The notes under the pieces are model-generated. The model worked only from the letters and a program-made list of their open reading frames with translations. It was not told the DNA's origin and searched no databases. Made by a program: the position numbers and the translations under genes. Of a stretch of 64,000 bases of DNA, positions 18,362-28,404 are shown in pieces. Source of the DNA: Planctomycetota bacterium (GTDB lineage Bacteria; Planctomycetota; UBA1135); NCBI GenBank assembly GCA_021776795.1, contig JAJFFC010000005.1, positions 124,001 to 188,000 of the forward strand, written 5' to 3'. Each line of letters begins with the position of its first letter. Positions within the stretch are counted from its first letter, which is position 1.

Positions 18362-18399
18362 GCTTGTGCCGGCACCTCATCCCCCCCTATCATGACGCC

Positions 18400-19347
18400 A
18401 TGGCGGTTGCGTGGGAGGAACTGAGGGCACTCTACCTGACCCACCTGCAAGAGGTGCGGCAGCTGAGCGCGCACAGTCGCCGCGCCTATGAACGCGATTT
18501 GGCTCGCTTCCAAACCTGGTGTGAGTCGGAGGAGGATCTTGCACCGAACAACCTCGCCGAGGTCTCGGCCAGCTTATTGCGCCTATACCTTGCCGCTCTG
18601 ACAGAGGAGGGCTTGGCTGCCAGCTCACGTCAACGCCATTTGAGTTCACTGCGCAGCTTCTTTGCTTTCCTCGAACAACGCGGCGTGCTCAGTTCCAATC
18701 CTGCGCAAGCCTTACGTGGCCCACGCAAAGGCAAACGCCTGCCCCGCCATCTAGAAGAAGACGAGGTCGAGCGCTTGCTTAGCGCCCCCACCGAAGACGA
18801 TCCTTCGGTATACCGCGATCGCGCCTTGCTGGAGGTGCTCTATTCCAGCGGTTGCCGCGTATCGGAACTGGTGGCTCTCGACGAGGCCGACGTCGACCTT
18901 CGCCGCGGTTTGCTTTTGCTTCGCGGCAAGGGGCGCAAAGAACGCATGGGCATGCTCGGCAAGCCAGCGCAAGAGGCTTTGGAACGCTACTTTGCCTACA
19001 AGGGCAACCTTGGCTTGGACCGCGGCCCGCTATTCCTCAATCCCAAGGGCGGGCGCTTGGGTGATCGCTCTGTGCGGCGCATCCTCGACCGTTGTTTGGA
19101 ACGCGCCGGGATACCACGCGCGTGCTCACCACACACGTTGCGCCATAGTTTTGCCACGCATCTTTTACGGCGCGGCGCTGACCTGCGCACGGTGCAGGAG
19201 CTGCTTGGTCACGCCAGTTTGGGCAGCACCCAAATCTATACCCACGTTTCTTTAGAAGGTTTACGCAAGCTCTATCAACAGGCACATCCGATGGGCGAAG
19301 CCAATAAAGAAACCACCCGGCACGCAGAAGCGAACCGGGTGGATTGA
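18400..19347 (+). CDS. xerC: Tyrosine recombinase, XerC/XerD type
   Basis: The 315-residue protein has an N-terminal SAM-like core-binding domain and a C-terminal catalytic domain. All catalytic residues are present: Arg153 in SSGCRVSEL, Lys177 in LRGKGRKER, His245 and Arg248 in HTLRHSFATH, His271 in LLGHASLG and the nucleophile Tyr280 in STQIYTHV. It would resolve chromosome dimers at dif with a partner recombinase. The ATG at 18400 is chosen because an upstream in-frame GTG-type start at 18355 would overlap pabB. No integron or phage context surrounds it, which argues for a housekeeping Xer. XerC and XerD cannot be told apart here. Confidence 0.9.
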   Translation: MAVAWEELRALYLTHLQEVRQLSAHSRRAYERDLARFQTWCESEEDLAPNNLAEVSASLLRLYLAALTEEGLAASSRQRHLSSLRSFFAFLEQRGVLSSNPAQALRGPRKGKRLPRHLEEDEVERLLSAPTEDDPSVYRDRALLEVLYSSGCRVSELVALDEADVDLRRGLLLLRGKGRKERMGMLGKPAQEALERYFAYKGNLGLDRGPLFLNPKGGRLGDRSVRRILDRCLERAGIPRACSPHTLRHSFATHLLRRGADLRTVQELLGHASLGSTQIYTHVSLEGLRKLYQQAHPMGEANKETTRHAEANRVD

Positions 19348-19349
19348 GG

Positions 19350-19427
19350 TGGTGACCCCAAGGGGATTTGAACCCCTGTTGCCAGGATGAAAACCTGGTG
19401 TCCTAGGCCAGACTAGACGATGGGGCC
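19350..19427 (-). tRNA. tRNA-Glu (anticodon TTC)
   Basis: On the minus strand a cloverleaf folds from GGCCCCA at 19427 to TGGGGTC followed by A and an encoded CCA (19350-19352). The anticodon stem is CCAGG/CCTGG with loop TTTTCAT, giving anticodon TTC. The T arm has AGGGG/CCCCT with loop TTCAAAT. There is one G-U pair in the acceptor stem. It lies convergent to the recombinase gene, whose stop ends 2 nt before the CCA. Confidence 0.97.
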
Positions 19428-19457
19428 GGTTGCCTTGTGGGCAACGGGCCGGGAAGG

Positions 19458-19478
19458 ATAAAAAGGCCTCAGGGGCCT
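19458..19478 (-). terminator. Intrinsic terminator after the EboE-like gene
   Basis: Reading the minus strand, AGGCC, a 5-nt loop and GGCCT are followed by TTTTAT. The hairpin overlaps the TGA stop codon of the EboE-like gene. Arm length is short (5 bp) but all GC-rich and followed by a T-run. It would separate that gene from tRNA-Glu, whose promoter must then lie in the next 30 nt. Confidence 0.5.
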
Positions 19479-20638
19479 GTCAAGCCTAGAGCGGATTGAA
19501 GTGCGTGCCATTCCTCCACCATGGTCTCGACCACCCCACCGGCGCGCAAAGATTGCGGAAGGACCGGCAGCGTATAGGTCTCGAGCTCATAATCTCGGAT
19601 GCCCGAAGCTCGGGCGGCGGCGATGGACGGGCTCCACGCAGTGCCCTTCAGACCATCCCCCAGATCACCAAAGTGAATCGGGACATGACAATGGATGCGC
19701 CATTGATCCCCGTGGGATACAGGCGCTTCGAGCGCAGGGCCGAGGTCGGGAAAAGCTAAGCGTTGGCCATCGCTGCTGTGGCCGCGCACTTGATGCAGAT
19801 AGGGATCTTGCGCAAGGATGGCTAAGCGTTCGCGCGCGGCAGGATGGGCTGCATTTGCGACCTGGAGAGCGGCGGAGACCTGCACCTTGGCGATGCGCAC
19901 GTCCAGGCGTCGACAGGCACCGAGCAGCTCTTCGGCGGATTCGCCGACGACCTCGGCATGGCAGATGTCCCAGCAAATGCCTAGGTAGCGACGTTCCTCA
20001 AGCGAGAATGCCGAAGCCAACCAGTTGGCCAAGACCTCTACACGTTCAAAGCGGCCGTCGGGCTCTGGCTCCAAAGCCAAGGTGATGGCGGTGCCACATT
20101 CTGCCTCGTGTTGCTCTGCCCAATGGGAAAAGGCGCGCAAATGCGCAATGGCTTGATCTTCGTCGAGAGGGTCCTCGCCATAACCCAATGGGCAGGTGGA
20201 CAAGGACAGCCTGGTCTGTGGGCTTGGTGCATTCTTGGCGAGGTGCGACAGCGCTTCGGCCGCCTCTAGGGTGTAGGCCAGGCGCTCGGGCTGATCCCAG
20301 GACGGGCTAAAAGCCTTGCGCTTGACCTCGGCGCCATGAAATCCACCATAGGGAAAGGCATTGCCGGTCCACAGACCTTGGCTGTGATTGGCCACGGCGG
20401 AAGCCAGTGCCTCGGCTTGAGGTCCACCGTGGAGCCAAGCGCTGGCCGCTTGGTGGCCGAGGTATAGGCCAAAGCAAGCCGCCGAGGGTTGCGGAGCAAT
20501 GCTTTGCTGAAAGCGCTGCCACGGCCCTGCCAAGGCCTGTGTGACGCTGTCGAGGTCATCGCCAGGAAAGACATTGCCACAAATGGCGAGCCGCAGGGTT
20601 GGCTGAGGCTCGCCGTGAGTGAAGGCTGCTCCGCTCAC
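19469..20638 (-). CDS. EboE-like TIM-barrel metabolite traffic protein
   Basis: The product is 389 residues from the GTG at 20638, which forms a GTGA overlap with the subtilase stop; longer frames overlap the subtilase out of phase. The N-terminal ICGNVFPGDDLDS and the region NAFPYGGFHGAEVKRKAFSPSWDQPERLAYT match my recollection of EboE, a sugar-phosphate-isomerase-like barrel in ebo clusters that help move small-molecule precursors to the periplasm. Other conserved pieces are LSLSTCPLGYG, LALEPEPDG and GICWDICHAEV. No eboA, B, C, D or F homologue is adjacent. The call rests on motif memory, and a plain xylose-isomerase-like barrel is the alternative. Confidence 0.65.
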   Translation of the reverse strand: MSGAAFTHGEPQPTLRLAICGNVFPGDDLDSVTQALAGPWQRFQQSIAPQPSAACFGLYLGHQAASAWLHGGPQAEALASAVANHSQGLWTGNAFPYGGFHGAEVKRKAFSPSWDQPERLAYTLEAAEALSHLAKNAPSPQTRLSLSTCPLGYGEDPLDEDQAIAHLRAFSHWAEQHEAECGTAITLALEPEPDGRFERVEVLANWLASAFSLEERRYLGICWDICHAEVVGESAEELLGACRRLDVRIAKVQVSAALQVANAAHPAARERLAILAQDPYLHQVRGHSSDGQRLAFPDLGPALEAPVSHGDQWRIHCHVPIHFGDLGDGLKGTAWSPSIAAARASGIRDYELETYTLPVLPQSLRAGGVVETMVEEWHALQSALGLTGP

Positions 20639-23600
20639 TGCGCCCAAGTCTGCGCAGCTTGGCGCAGAGCTTCGGCTTGCTGCGGGAAGTGGCTCAGGAA
20701 ACTCGCCGCTTCGGCGCGAGCTCTTTCCGGTAGACCTGCGCCAACCAAGGCATCGAAAACGGCCAAAGCCGCTTCGTGGTCCAGAGGCGCGGCCTCTTGC
20801 CAATCGCGTGCGGCAGCAATCCAAGCCACAGGATTCTCTGCGCCTGCCGCTATCGCTTCTTCATAGGCTTGGCGTTCTTCTTCGCCCGCGGCTGATTCTT
20901 CGGATTCGGCTGATGCTTCTTCCGCTGCCGCATTGGCTGCGGCCAACGATTGTGGGCGATCGACCTGAAGTGGCACGGTAATCAAAGTGTCGCTGCCATC
21001 GTGCACGGAAACACTGCCGTAGTAGTAGGCGCCATCTGCCAAAGCATCGAGCTCGGGCATCTTGGCGAACAGGGTACGTGCACCTCGATAAGGAATGCTC
21101 AGGCGCCCCATGGTGTCACCACCATGCATCAGGTCTGGAAGTTCTGCATACAAACTGATTCCTGGAAGCGATTGCTCCAGATGCATTTCGAATCCACTGA
21201 ACTGGCGCTCCAAGGGACCGGTGCCGATGCTCGGACAGCGCAGGGTGAAGTGATAGTCACCAGGCTCCAAGGCACCTAAATCGGTTTCCGTTTCGTACAT
21301 GATGGTGCGCGCCACCACGGCGCCCGCGGCATTGCGCACAATCAACGCCAAGTCTTCGCGCCATTCGATGGTTTGAATCGAATCTGGCGTAACCACGGCG
21401 ACGCGACTCGTGCCCTCCGGGATATGTTGATCCCAAGTCACAATCGCTTCGAACATGCCGCGGTCCCCCATGACGGTGGCGCGAATCGGGTCCGTTTGGA
21501 TTTTCCAATCCGCCACAACCGGCTGGGCGATGCCATCGATGCTGGCGCTTGCGCGTAAGCCAGTGACGTCGTCGAGCAAAGAGGCAAAGGCGAAGTAGCC
21601 TGCATGTTGCCCTGCAGGCACATGGAAGCGTTCCACCTGCGGGCGCAAGCCATCGAAGGCAAAGTGCATGGTCAGCTCGGCTGGACGGTTGGTGGCCCAA
21701 CGTGCGGCAAGCGCGTATTCCACCACCATGCCTTCTTCGACGGGAATGCGGGTGGTGTAGGTGCCGCCGTTGTCGAGGAAGAAACGTCCACGCTGTTGCC
21801 GTTCTTCGCTGTAGCGGAAGCCAGAAACACTGCCTGCGCCAGTACGGAACTCGTTACGGCCTTCGCTGCTTTGGGTCACCGTGACCACAAGATTGCGCGC
21901 ACCAAGTGGGACGTCGAGATAGGTGCGCGAAAGCTCACCGGGATCCACCGTCACCATACGCTCGACTTGATGCTCGCCATCGGTCTTAGTCGGCACCACC
22001 ACCGTCACCGGCAAAATGAGGTCCGGGCCATGTTCTGAGGCGCGATCCGCATTCCACAGCAGGACGCGGGTCGAATGCAGACCCGGCTGCAAGTTCTCGG
22101 TGTGGACGCGCACGGTGAAGCGTTGGCCTTGGGCACTGGTGTAAATCGCTTCAGGAACTTCGACCCAATCCGTTTCAGATTGCAAACGGAAGGTACGCAG
22201 GAAGTCCCCCTTCTGCGCATTGGTTGCGTCGTCGACAAAGGACGGGGCCAAACTGACGCTGCGCTCAAAGTAGGAGCCGGCGGGAAGGCCACGCTGATAG
22301 ATGCCTTCGCCGACACCAAATGGGTTCGTCACGCGAAGGGCATAGTCTTGTTCGAGGCCTTCTGCACCATCCAAAACGCGCAGGGCTGCGAGCGAAGCTT
22401 GCATGTTGATGGCGCCATGACCGACTTCCACCCATGCATGTTGCGGCATCTTGGTCGCGCCCAAACGCATGGCGCGATAAATCCGCGCTGGAGTTTGGCG
22501 CAGGTTTTCGGCAGCCGCGGCACAGCGTAACAACGCCACGCAACCAGCCATTTGTGGAGAAGCCATCGAGGTGCCATTCCAGTTTTCGCCTTTGGACAAG
22601 GTCCAACTTGGTAGTGAACTTAGGGCTGCGCCAGGAGCGGTAAAGTCGACGCCTAAACCGCCATTCGGCAATGGTCCTCGCGAGGAAAAGTCAAACAAGA
22701 CTGGCTCGGAAGGCGCAAGCGAAGAGTAGTTCGATTGCTGGGTTTGCGGCCACACGGCTGCGGCAACGGTGAAGGCGTGGCGCGAGGTGGCCGGGGCACC
22801 CACGGTGGTCAAGGAAGGTCCTTCATTGCCGGCAGAGGTCACTAAAATCAGCCCGCGGCGACGTGCTTCGGCGATGATTTCATCATCGGGCTCGTGGCCA
22901 TCGGCGTAGAAGGAAGGACCACCGAAACTGAGGTTTGCGACTTGGCAACCGGCCTCGACGGCAAAGTCGAGAGCCTTGGCAATGGCAAAGCCATAGGTGG
23001 AACCGCCAAACTTGCCGTCGCCCACTTTGACCGCCACGATTTCCACACCCGGCGCAATGCCATTGAGGCGGCCTTCGGGACCTTCGTAGTTGGCGATGAT
23101 GCCCGCAACGTGGGTGCCGTGACCATGGGCGTCATAGAACAATTGCACACGGTTGCCATCATCTTCGACCTTGACCGCGTAGTTGAGGTTGGTCTCGTCA
23201 CCAAGCACTGCCCAATCGCCGCTCTCCTTAAAGGGGCGCATGGCCTGCTCTTCGTTGAGGTCGCCGTCTTCATCGCTATCGATGACCACTAACCAGCTAT
23301 CACCCTGCGCGAAGACCACGACGTCAAACACCGGGCCTTCATCGGCAAAGTCTTCCCATTGCCGCTGCAGCTCCGTTTCCACCGCAGAGTTTTCATCGAC
23401 GCTTTCGCCGCCAGCCTCGAGGCGTGCCACGCTTTCGAGATAAGGACGACGATCCCGCTCCCAGGCCTCGCGGCGGTCGGCCATGACGCGGCCTTGCAGT
23501 CCGCCAGGTAGGAACTCCAAGTCGATCCGCCCAAGGTGGACTTCTCCAGCGCCAAGGTGATCCCCCATCGAGAGTTGGCGACCACTCAGACCGATGACTT

Positions 23601-23919
23601 GGCCGCTGGAAACCTGATCGGTGACCTCGGTGTTGAGGCGACCGTCGGTGGTGGCGTCGTACCAATCGACAATTTTGCGCCGGCCATCGGGCGTTTCCTG
23701 GAGAAAGGGGTGGCCAGGATCCACGCCGGTGTCAAACACAGCGACACGAATGCCGCGGCCATCGTATTCCGGATGGGCTTCCAGGAAGGCAGTGACACCC
23801 AAATCATTCTTGGGCATTTGCCCCTCAAGGGGGTCCTGCAAAGGTGTGAGCAACAGGGCGGCAGCAAGAGCAAACATGACCGCAAGTCTATGTCTGCGGC
23901 CGCTCTCTGGCGCGGCCAA
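20635..23919 (-). CDS. Secreted S8 serine peptidase, tripeptidyl-peptidase II-like
   Basis: The 1094-residue protein has a signal-like N-terminus with a basic n-region (RRHRLAVMFALAAALLLTP) if the TTG at 23919 is used; an ATG lies at 23877. The catalytic triad is Asp63 (VAVFDTGVDPG), His267 (HGHGTHVAG) and Ser451 (NGTSMASPQMAG), with the oxyanion Asn365 in TSAGNEGPS. The insertion of about 200 residues between Asp and His, and a C-terminal half of beta-sandwich character, are hallmarks of TPP II. The opening EYDGRGIRVAVFDTGVDPG resembles the eukaryotic enzyme closely. It would remove tripeptides from N-termini, here probably outside the cytoplasm. The C-terminus is helical and Ala/Glu-rich. 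Confidence 0.88.
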   Translation of the reverse strand: MAAPESGRRHRLAVMFALAAALLLTPLQDPLEGQMPKNDLGVTAFLEAHPEYDGRGIRVAVFDTGVDPGHPFLQETPDGRRKIVDWYDATTDGRLNTEVTDQVSSGQVIGLSGRQLSMGDHLGAGEVHLGRIDLEFLPGGLQGRVMADRREAWERDRRPYLESVARLEAGGESVDENSAVETELQRQWEDFADEGPVFDVVVFAQGDSWLVVIDSDEDGDLNEEQAMRPFKESGDWAVLGDETNLNYAVKVEDDGNRVQLFYDAHGHGTHVAGIIANYEGPEGRLNGIAPGVEIVAVKVGDGKFGGSTYGFAIAKALDFAVEAGCQVANLSFGGPSFYADGHEPDDEIIAEARRRGLILVTSAGNEGPSLTTVGAPATSRHAFTVAAAVWPQTQQSNYSSLAPSEPVLFDFSSRGPLPNGGLGVDFTAPGAALSSLPSWTLSKGENWNGTSMASPQMAGCVALLRCAAAAENLRQTPARIYRAMRLGATKMPQHAWVEVGHGAINMQASLAALRVLDGAEGLEQDYALRVTNPFGVGEGIYQRGLPAGSYFERSVSLAPSFVDDATNAQKGDFLRTFRLQSETDWVEVPEAIYTSAQGQRFTVRVHTENLQPGLHSTRVLLWNADRASEHGPDLILPVTVVVPTKTDGEHQVERMVTVDPGELSRTYLDVPLGARNLVVTVTQSSEGRNEFRTGAGSVSGFRYSEERQQRGRFFLDNGGTYTTRIPVEEGMVVEYALAARWATNRPAELTMHFAFDGLRPQVERFHVPAGQHAGYFAFASLLDDVTGLRASASIDGIAQPVVADWKIQTDPIRATVMGDRGMFEAIVTWDQHIPEGTSRVAVVTPDSIQTIEWREDLALIVRNAAGAVVARTIMYETETDLGALEPGDYHFTLRCPSIGTGPLERQFSGFEMHLEQSLPGISLYAELPDLMHGGDTMGRLSIPYRGARTLFAKMPELDALADGAYYYGSVSVHDGSDTLITVPLQVDRPQSLAAANAAAEEASAESEESAAGEEERQAYEEAIAAGAENPVAWIAAARDWQEAAPLDHEAALAVFDALVGAGLPERARAEAASFLSHFPQQAEALRQAAQTWAQ

Positions 23920-23948
23920 ATCAGCGGCTTCGTGCCCTGAGGCGCTCC

Positions 23949-24692
23949 TTAGCTAGCTTCTTCGGCCGCGTCCGCGACTGCGGAGAGGACCTCGGCGGGG
24001 ATCAAAACCCGTGTGCAGGACGGGCAGCGGATGATCGATTTCATGGCCTTGACACGAACTTGGTCATTCATGACCAATCGCGTGCCGCAGCCGCCACAGG
24101 AATCCCCCTTGAGCGAAACCACCGCCTTGCCGGGGTATCGCTTGGCGAGGGTTTCAAACACGCCACGGCGCTGGCTGCCTACAGCATCGAGTTCTTTGTC
24201 AATCTGCAAGCGCAGGGAATCGACCTCGGCCTGTAAATCTTTGGCGTCTTGGTCGGCTTGGGCCTGAAAGCCCTCGAGGTTTTCGCGCGCAGCATTCACC
24301 GCCTCTTCTTCTTTCTGGCGGTCTTTTTCTAAAGCTTCGGCGCGTTCGAGGGCTTCAAGTGCCTCTTCCTGATCAGTGGAGTTGGCTTTGCGCAGTTCAC
24401 CGGACTCATGCCGTGCCACTTGCGCCGCGGCTGGGTCGCGCGATTCCACCGCCTGCTTTTCTAGACGATCGATGCGTACTTCGCGAGTGAGCACTTGGTT
24501 CTCCAGCTCATTCGCACGAGCCAAACAGGTTTTGCGCTCGTGAATGGCCTGTTCCAACTCGACTTCGAGGGCGCTCAGGCTGGCTTGGCGTTCCGCGGTC
24601 TCGACCGGCAACGATTCCAGGCGTCGTTGCAGCACGCTCAGGCGCTGGTCGATTGCCTGGGCATGAAGTAGATGGGTCAGGACCTCTTGCAC
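23949..24692 (-). CDS. Coiled-coil protein with C-terminal C4 zinc ribbon (CT398/DUF164 type)
   Basis: The product has a long charged coiled coil covering about residues 1-190. A zinc ribbon follows, with SCGGCGTRLVMNDQV and IRCPSCTRVL. This layout is that of the CT398/YbgI-like zinc-ribbon family found next to sigma factor and RNA-processing genes. I chose the GTG at 24692, giving the normal VQEVLTHLLHAQAID opening. A TTG at 24731 would add 13 residues but lies in the loop of a strong hairpin. It is the next gene after rpoD on the same strand. Its role is uncertain; some members bind RNA polymerase subunits. Confidence 0.78.
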   Translation of the reverse strand: MQEVLTHLLHAQAIDQRLSVLQRRLESLPVETAERQASLSALEVELEQAIHERKTCLARANELENQVLTREVRIDRLEKQAVESRDPAAAQVARHESGELRKANSTDQEEALEALERAEALEKDRQKEEEAVNAARENLEGFQAQADQDAKDLQAEVDSLRLQIDKELDAVGSQRRGVFETLAKRYPGKAVVSLKGDSCGGCGTRLVMNDQVRVKAMKSIIRCPSCTRVLIPAEVLSAVADAAEEAS

Positions 24693-24752
24693 TCCCCCAT
24701 TAGACCGTGGCGCAGGGGGTTTGAAAACCAAACCTGCGCCACAAGTGGGGAG
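24692..24752 (-). promoter_or_regulatory. Large RNA hairpin between rpoD and the zinc-ribbon gene
   Basis: A perfect 10-bp stem (24707-24716 with 24733-24742, arms GTGGCGCAGG and CCTGCGCCAC) is flanked by an outer stem. The outer arms are 24692-24699 and 24746-24752, with one bulge. The inner loop can also fold GGTT/AACC. The structure ends at the candidate GTG start of the downstream gene and covers its GGGGGAG purine stretch. There is no T-run after it, so a control or processing role is as likely as termination. Confidence 0.5.
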
Positions 24753-24775
24753 TTTAGGAAGTTCTAATGAATTCC

Positions 24776-26581
24776 CTAGGAAGTGCCTTCGAGGAATCCG
24801 GCCAGCTTGCGCGCCCGAATCGGGTGCTGCAGCTTGCGGATAGCCTTGGCCTCAATCTGGCGCACACGTTCCCGTGTCACGCGGAAGATGCGGCCGACCT
24901 CTTCCAAGGTGTAGGTGTAGCCGTCGCCGATGCCGTAGCGCAGCTTGATGATTTCACGCTCACGGAAGGTCAGCGACTCGAGAACATCATCGATGCGCTC
25001 CTTGAGCATTTCCTGACCAGCACGCTCCACCGGGTTCTCCGAGGACTCGTCTTCGATGAAATCACCGAAGTAAGAATCTTCCGAATCACCAATCGGGCGG
25101 TCCAAGCTGATGGGATGCTTGGCGATCTTCATCACGCGCTCGGCTTCATCCACCGAAATCTCGGCAGCCTCTGACATTTCTTCGAGCGATGGTTCGCGGC
25201 CGAGGTTTTGTAACAAGCGCTTTTGCACCGCACGCAACTTCGACATGGTTTCGATCATGTGCACCGGGATGCGGATTGTCCGCGCCTGGTCGGCAATCGA
25301 TCGTGTAATGGCTTGGCGAATCCACCATGTGGCATAAGTCGAGAACTTATAACCACGACGGTATTCGTACTTCTCTACCGCTTTCATCAGGCCGGTGTTG
25401 CCCTCCTGAATCAAGTCGAGGAAACTCAAGCCGCGGTTGCGATACTTCTTGGCAATCGAAACCACCAAGCGCAAGTTACCCGAGCTCAGGGCTTTCTTCG
25501 CTTCCTCGTAAGAATCGACCGCGCGGTACAAGAGTTCCATACGGCGCTGGTACTTGTCCAAAGGCTCCATCGCCTTGACTTCCCAATCGACCAACTGTTC
25601 CTGCAACTTCGCGAACTCTTCCTTGCCAGCTTTCGTGCGCTTGCGCGCGGCATCGAAGGAATTGGCTTCGCGGGCAACCGCAGACCAAGCACGAGACTTG
25701 GCATCGAGCACGGTAATGAAGTCCTGCAGGATGTTCACCTGGAAGTGCAGTTCTTCAATCATGATCGCCATGCGACGCTGGCGCGCGCGCATTAAGCGAT
25801 GGAACAAGATGCGCTCATCTTTTTTGAGCTTGCCATCGATCACGACGTGATAGCCCAATCGCGCGGCATCGCGCATATTGATGAGATCGCGAATATGGCC
25901 ACCAAGGCGCTGTTCGAGGTCTTGCTTGGTCAATTCGTAACCAGCACCACCATCGATGTTGGAGGAACCGCCTTCATCGCCCTCTTCGGTCGCCTGCTTC
26001 TTCATGCGGCGGTTGTAGTGCAACACGGCAAAGCTCGAGTTTGCCTGCGCCGAGGGGTTGACCTTGAGCGTGCGGTCGAAAGCCAGCTCGCCGCGCTTCA
26101 CTTGCTCCAGCACATCAATCACCATGTCCAAGGCCAGGCCAGACTCCAGCACCAAACGGCGGAAGACTTTGCGCGTGACTTCGGTGGTCTTGGCAAGACT
26201 GATTTCCTCTTCGCGAGTCAGCAGCGGAATCTCACCCATCTGGGTGAGGTACATGCGCACCGGGTCATCGATCTTCTCCAGCGCGGCTGGCACGGCACGA
26301 CCTGCACCACGGTTGGGCAAGGTAGAGAGTGGCCGCGGAGTGACGGGAACCGGAGCGGTACCTCCACCGAATTGCGCGGCCGGCTCGGCGTTGTCGCCAA
26401 GCACGATGCCCGCAGCTTCGATGCGGTTAAGGACTTCCTGCAAGACCTCTAGGTCGCCGAGCTTTTCGGCGGGGAGAGCACCCTGCAGTTCTTCGAACGG
26501 CAGGCTGCCATTGACCTTGCCTTTTGCAAGCAAGGTATCGACGGCGGATTCCGTCTTTTTGTCGAGCGATTTTGTGGACAT
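24776..26581 (-). CDS. rpoD: RNA polymerase primary sigma factor
   Basis: The 601-residue sigma-70 protein has region 1.2 ([21 protein letters not shown]) and region 2 ([20 protein letters not shown], then [20 protein letters not shown]). Region 3 begins with [17 protein letters not shown]. Region 4 ends in the helix-turn-helix [21 protein letters not shown] non-conserved insertion lies between regions 1.2 and 2, as in group 1 factors. I chose the ATG at 26581 (MSTKSLDKK). A TTG at 26614 would overlap the dnaG stop as TTGA and is possible. With dnaG upstream it forms the core of the macromolecular synthesis operon. Confidence 0.96.
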   Translation of the reverse strand: MSTKSLDKKTESAVDTLLAKGKVNGSLPFEELQGALPAEKLGDLEVLQEVLNRIEAAGIVLGDNAEPAAQFGGGTAPVPVTPRPLSTLPNRGAGRAVPAALEKIDDPVRMYLTQMGEIPLLTREEEISLAKTTEVTRKVFRRLVLESGLALDMVIDVLEQVKRGELAFDRTLKVNPSAQANSSFAVLHYNRRMKKQATEEGDEGGSSNIDGGAGYELTKQDLEQRLGGHIRDLINMRDAARLGYHVVIDGKLKKDERILFHRLMRARQRRMAIMIEELHFQVNILQDFITVLDAKSRAWSAVAREANSFDAARKRTKAGKEEFAKLQEQLVDWEVKAMEPLDKYQRRMELLYRAVDSYEEAKKALSSGNLRLVVSIAKKYRNRGLSFLDLIQEGNTGLMKAVEKYEYRRGYKFSTYATWWIRQAITRSIADQARTIRIPVHMIETMSKLRAVQKRLLQNLGREPSLEEMSEAAEISVDEAERVMKIAKHPISLDRPIGDSEDSYFGDFIEDESSENPVERAGQEMLKERIDDVLESLTFREREIIKLRYGIGDGYTYTLEEVGRIFRVTRERVRQIEAKAIRKLQHPIRARKLAGFLEGTS

Positions 26582-26610
26582 GTGTAATTCAGGCCAGGTG
26601 GGCAGGCGAT

Positions 26611-28377
26611 TCAATCCTGGGGAGTAATCCTGATTGGGCGGCGGAACGCAGCAAGGTCATCCATTACCGAGGCACGGGCGACGTGTACCTGATCCAAGTT
26701 CCCGGGCAGTGCCTCGAGAGCGCGAATCAGACTGACACGTGGGTCGGCGAAGCGCAGTTGGCGCTGCGCATCTAGCCAGGCACCGACATGGGGATCGTCG
26801 GCGTAGGCAACCAGTGCATCTTCAAGATCGAAGCCAACTCCGTCTTGGCGCCGTTGTCGGCACCATTCGAAGAGGGTGTTGGCGATGGAATCCTGTAATT
26901 TTAACGACTCGAGGACGGTCCGGGAAGAGGACCAGGTACTCGGGTCATGCAAAAGGATGGAGACGATCTCTCGTTCGTTGGCAGTCAGGACCTCCTTGGG
27001 GCCAGAGGAAGGGGAGCGATGGGGAGCTGAAGAGGCAACCTGTCCGCTGATCGCGCCAGCCCTGGGGCGATCTGGACGGAGAAGACTCCGCAGGGCATCC
27101 TGAGAGATTCCCAAGGTTTTCGCCGCTTCCGCAGACCACTGCTCGGCCACAACCGGCGACGGCGTGGTGGCAATCCACTCCGCCATTTCGGCTGCAGCTC
27201 GGTGCGTGACCGCAGGAAGAGACAAATCTTCCTTGCGAACCCATGTATCGAGACGCCAACGGAGTATATCCCAGGAATCTGAGACAGCGCGGGACAGTTC
27301 TTCCTGGCGGCCCTGGGCGACCATATCGGCGGGGTCCGCGCCCTCTGGGAGGCGCGAAATGCGCACGTCGAGGCCCTCAGCGACTAGGAGACGGCCACCA
27401 CGTGCTGCCGCGCGACGCCCAGCCTCGTCGGGGTCGAGCATCAGGACCACGGGGCGATCAGAGCGACGCAAGATGCGGGCATGGTCCTCGGTCATGGCGG
27501 TGCCGAGTGCGGCAAGCGAGGTCTTGAAGCCCGCTTGGTGAAGCTGGATGACATCGAGATAGCCCTCGCAAAGAATCACCGGGGCCTCGGGTTGCTCACG
27601 CATGGCGGCTTGCAAATGCTCCAGGCCGTAAAGCAACTTGCGCTTCGGAAACAGCGGTCCCTCGGGCGAGTTGATGTACTTGCCGAGCTTTTTGTCCTCG
27701 GCAAAACTGCCCGGAAGATAGCGGCCACCGAAACCCAAGGTGCGGCCCCCGCCATCGGCCACCGGGAACATCAGGCGCTCCCAAAAGCGTGCCTTACTTT
27801 GTCCGCGCTCCTCGTCTTCCACCAATAATCCCGCCTTGGCGACGGCTTCGAGCGGAATCTGCTTTTCGCGCAACACACGCAATAAGGCTTGGCGATCTCG
27901 CGGTGCCCAGCCCAAGCCAAAGGTCTGCCAACAGTCCTGGGGAATCGACCGTTCCAACAAATAGCGGCGGGCGGCCTCGCCTTCGCGCCCGAGCAATTGT
28001 TCCTGCATCCAGCGCCGTGCAATTTGCAAGGCCTCGCGCACTAACTGCCGTTCTTCCGGGGCCTGTTGCGGACCGCGCGAAAAACTTTGCGGCATGGCGA
28101 CGCCGGCCTGGTCGGCCAAAACCCGAAGTGCCTCCAAGAAGGACAGACCTTCGGTTTCTCGCACAAAGGTAATGATGTCGCCTCCTTTGCCGCAGCCAAA
28201 ACACTTAAAGCTGTTGCGGCCAGGATGCACATAAAAGGACGGTGTCTTCTCGGCGTGGAAGGGACACAGGCCTTTGTACTGCCCCCCACTGCGGGCCAGT
28301 TTGACGCGACGGCCGATGACCTCTTCGACCGGCAACCGTTCTTTCAGTTGGTCGACAAAGGGGCTGAGATCAGTCAT
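26611..28377 (-). CDS. dnaG: DNA primase
   Basis: The 588-residue protein has the N-terminal zinc finger (Cys38, His41, Cys59, Cys62 in [11 protein letters not shown] and [11 protein letters not shown]). It is followed by the primase core with the TOPRIM motifs [14 protein letters not shown] and [13 protein letters not shown]. The C-terminal helical part is the helicase-binding domain. It makes RNA primers at the replication fork. rsmA lies 27 nt upstream and rpoD directly downstream. Confidence 0.96.
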   Translation of the reverse strand: MTDLSPFVDQLKERLPVEEVIGRRVKLARSGGQYKGLCPFHAEKTPSFYVHPGRNSFKCFGCGKGGDIITFVRETEGLSFLEALRVLADQAGVAMPQSFSRGPQQAPEERQLVREALQIARRWMQEQLLGREGEAARRYLLERSIPQDCWQTFGLGWAPRDRQALLRVLREKQIPLEAVAKAGLLVEDEERGQSKARFWERLMFPVADGGGRTLGFGGRYLPGSFAEDKKLGKYINSPEGPLFPKRKLLYGLEHLQAAMREQPEAPVILCEGYLDVIQLHQAGFKTSLAALGTAMTEDHARILRRSDRPVVLMLDPDEAGRRAAARGGRLLVAEGLDVRISRLPEGADPADMVAQGRQEELSRAVSDSWDILRWRLDTWVRKEDLSLPAVTHRAAAEMAEWIATTPSPVVAEQWSAEAAKTLGISQDALRSLLRPDRPRAGAISGQVASSAPHRSPSSGPKEVLTANEREIVSILLHDPSTWSSSRTVLESLKLQDSIANTLFEWCRQRRQDGVGFDLEDALVAYADDPHVGAWLDAQRQLRFADPRVSLIRALEALPGNLDQVHVARASVMDDLAAFRRPIRITPQD

Positions 28378-28404
28378 GCAGGAAGGTCGGCAATCCCGAC
28401 TCTC

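Noticed and set aside
18355..18399. Longer N-terminus for the Xer recombinase
   Set aside because: It would overlap pabB and lacks family resemblance; the ATG at 18400 gives the usual N-terminus.
18400..19347. Integrative element using tRNA-Glu as attachment site beside the tyrosine recombinase
   Set aside because: No repeated tRNA 3' end, no phage or cargo genes, and the recombinase looks like a housekeeping Xer.
20639..20824. N-terminal 62 residues of the longer EboE-like frame
   Set aside because: They are out-of-frame reading of the subtilase C-terminus and Arg/Ser-rich; the GTG at 20638 is a better start.
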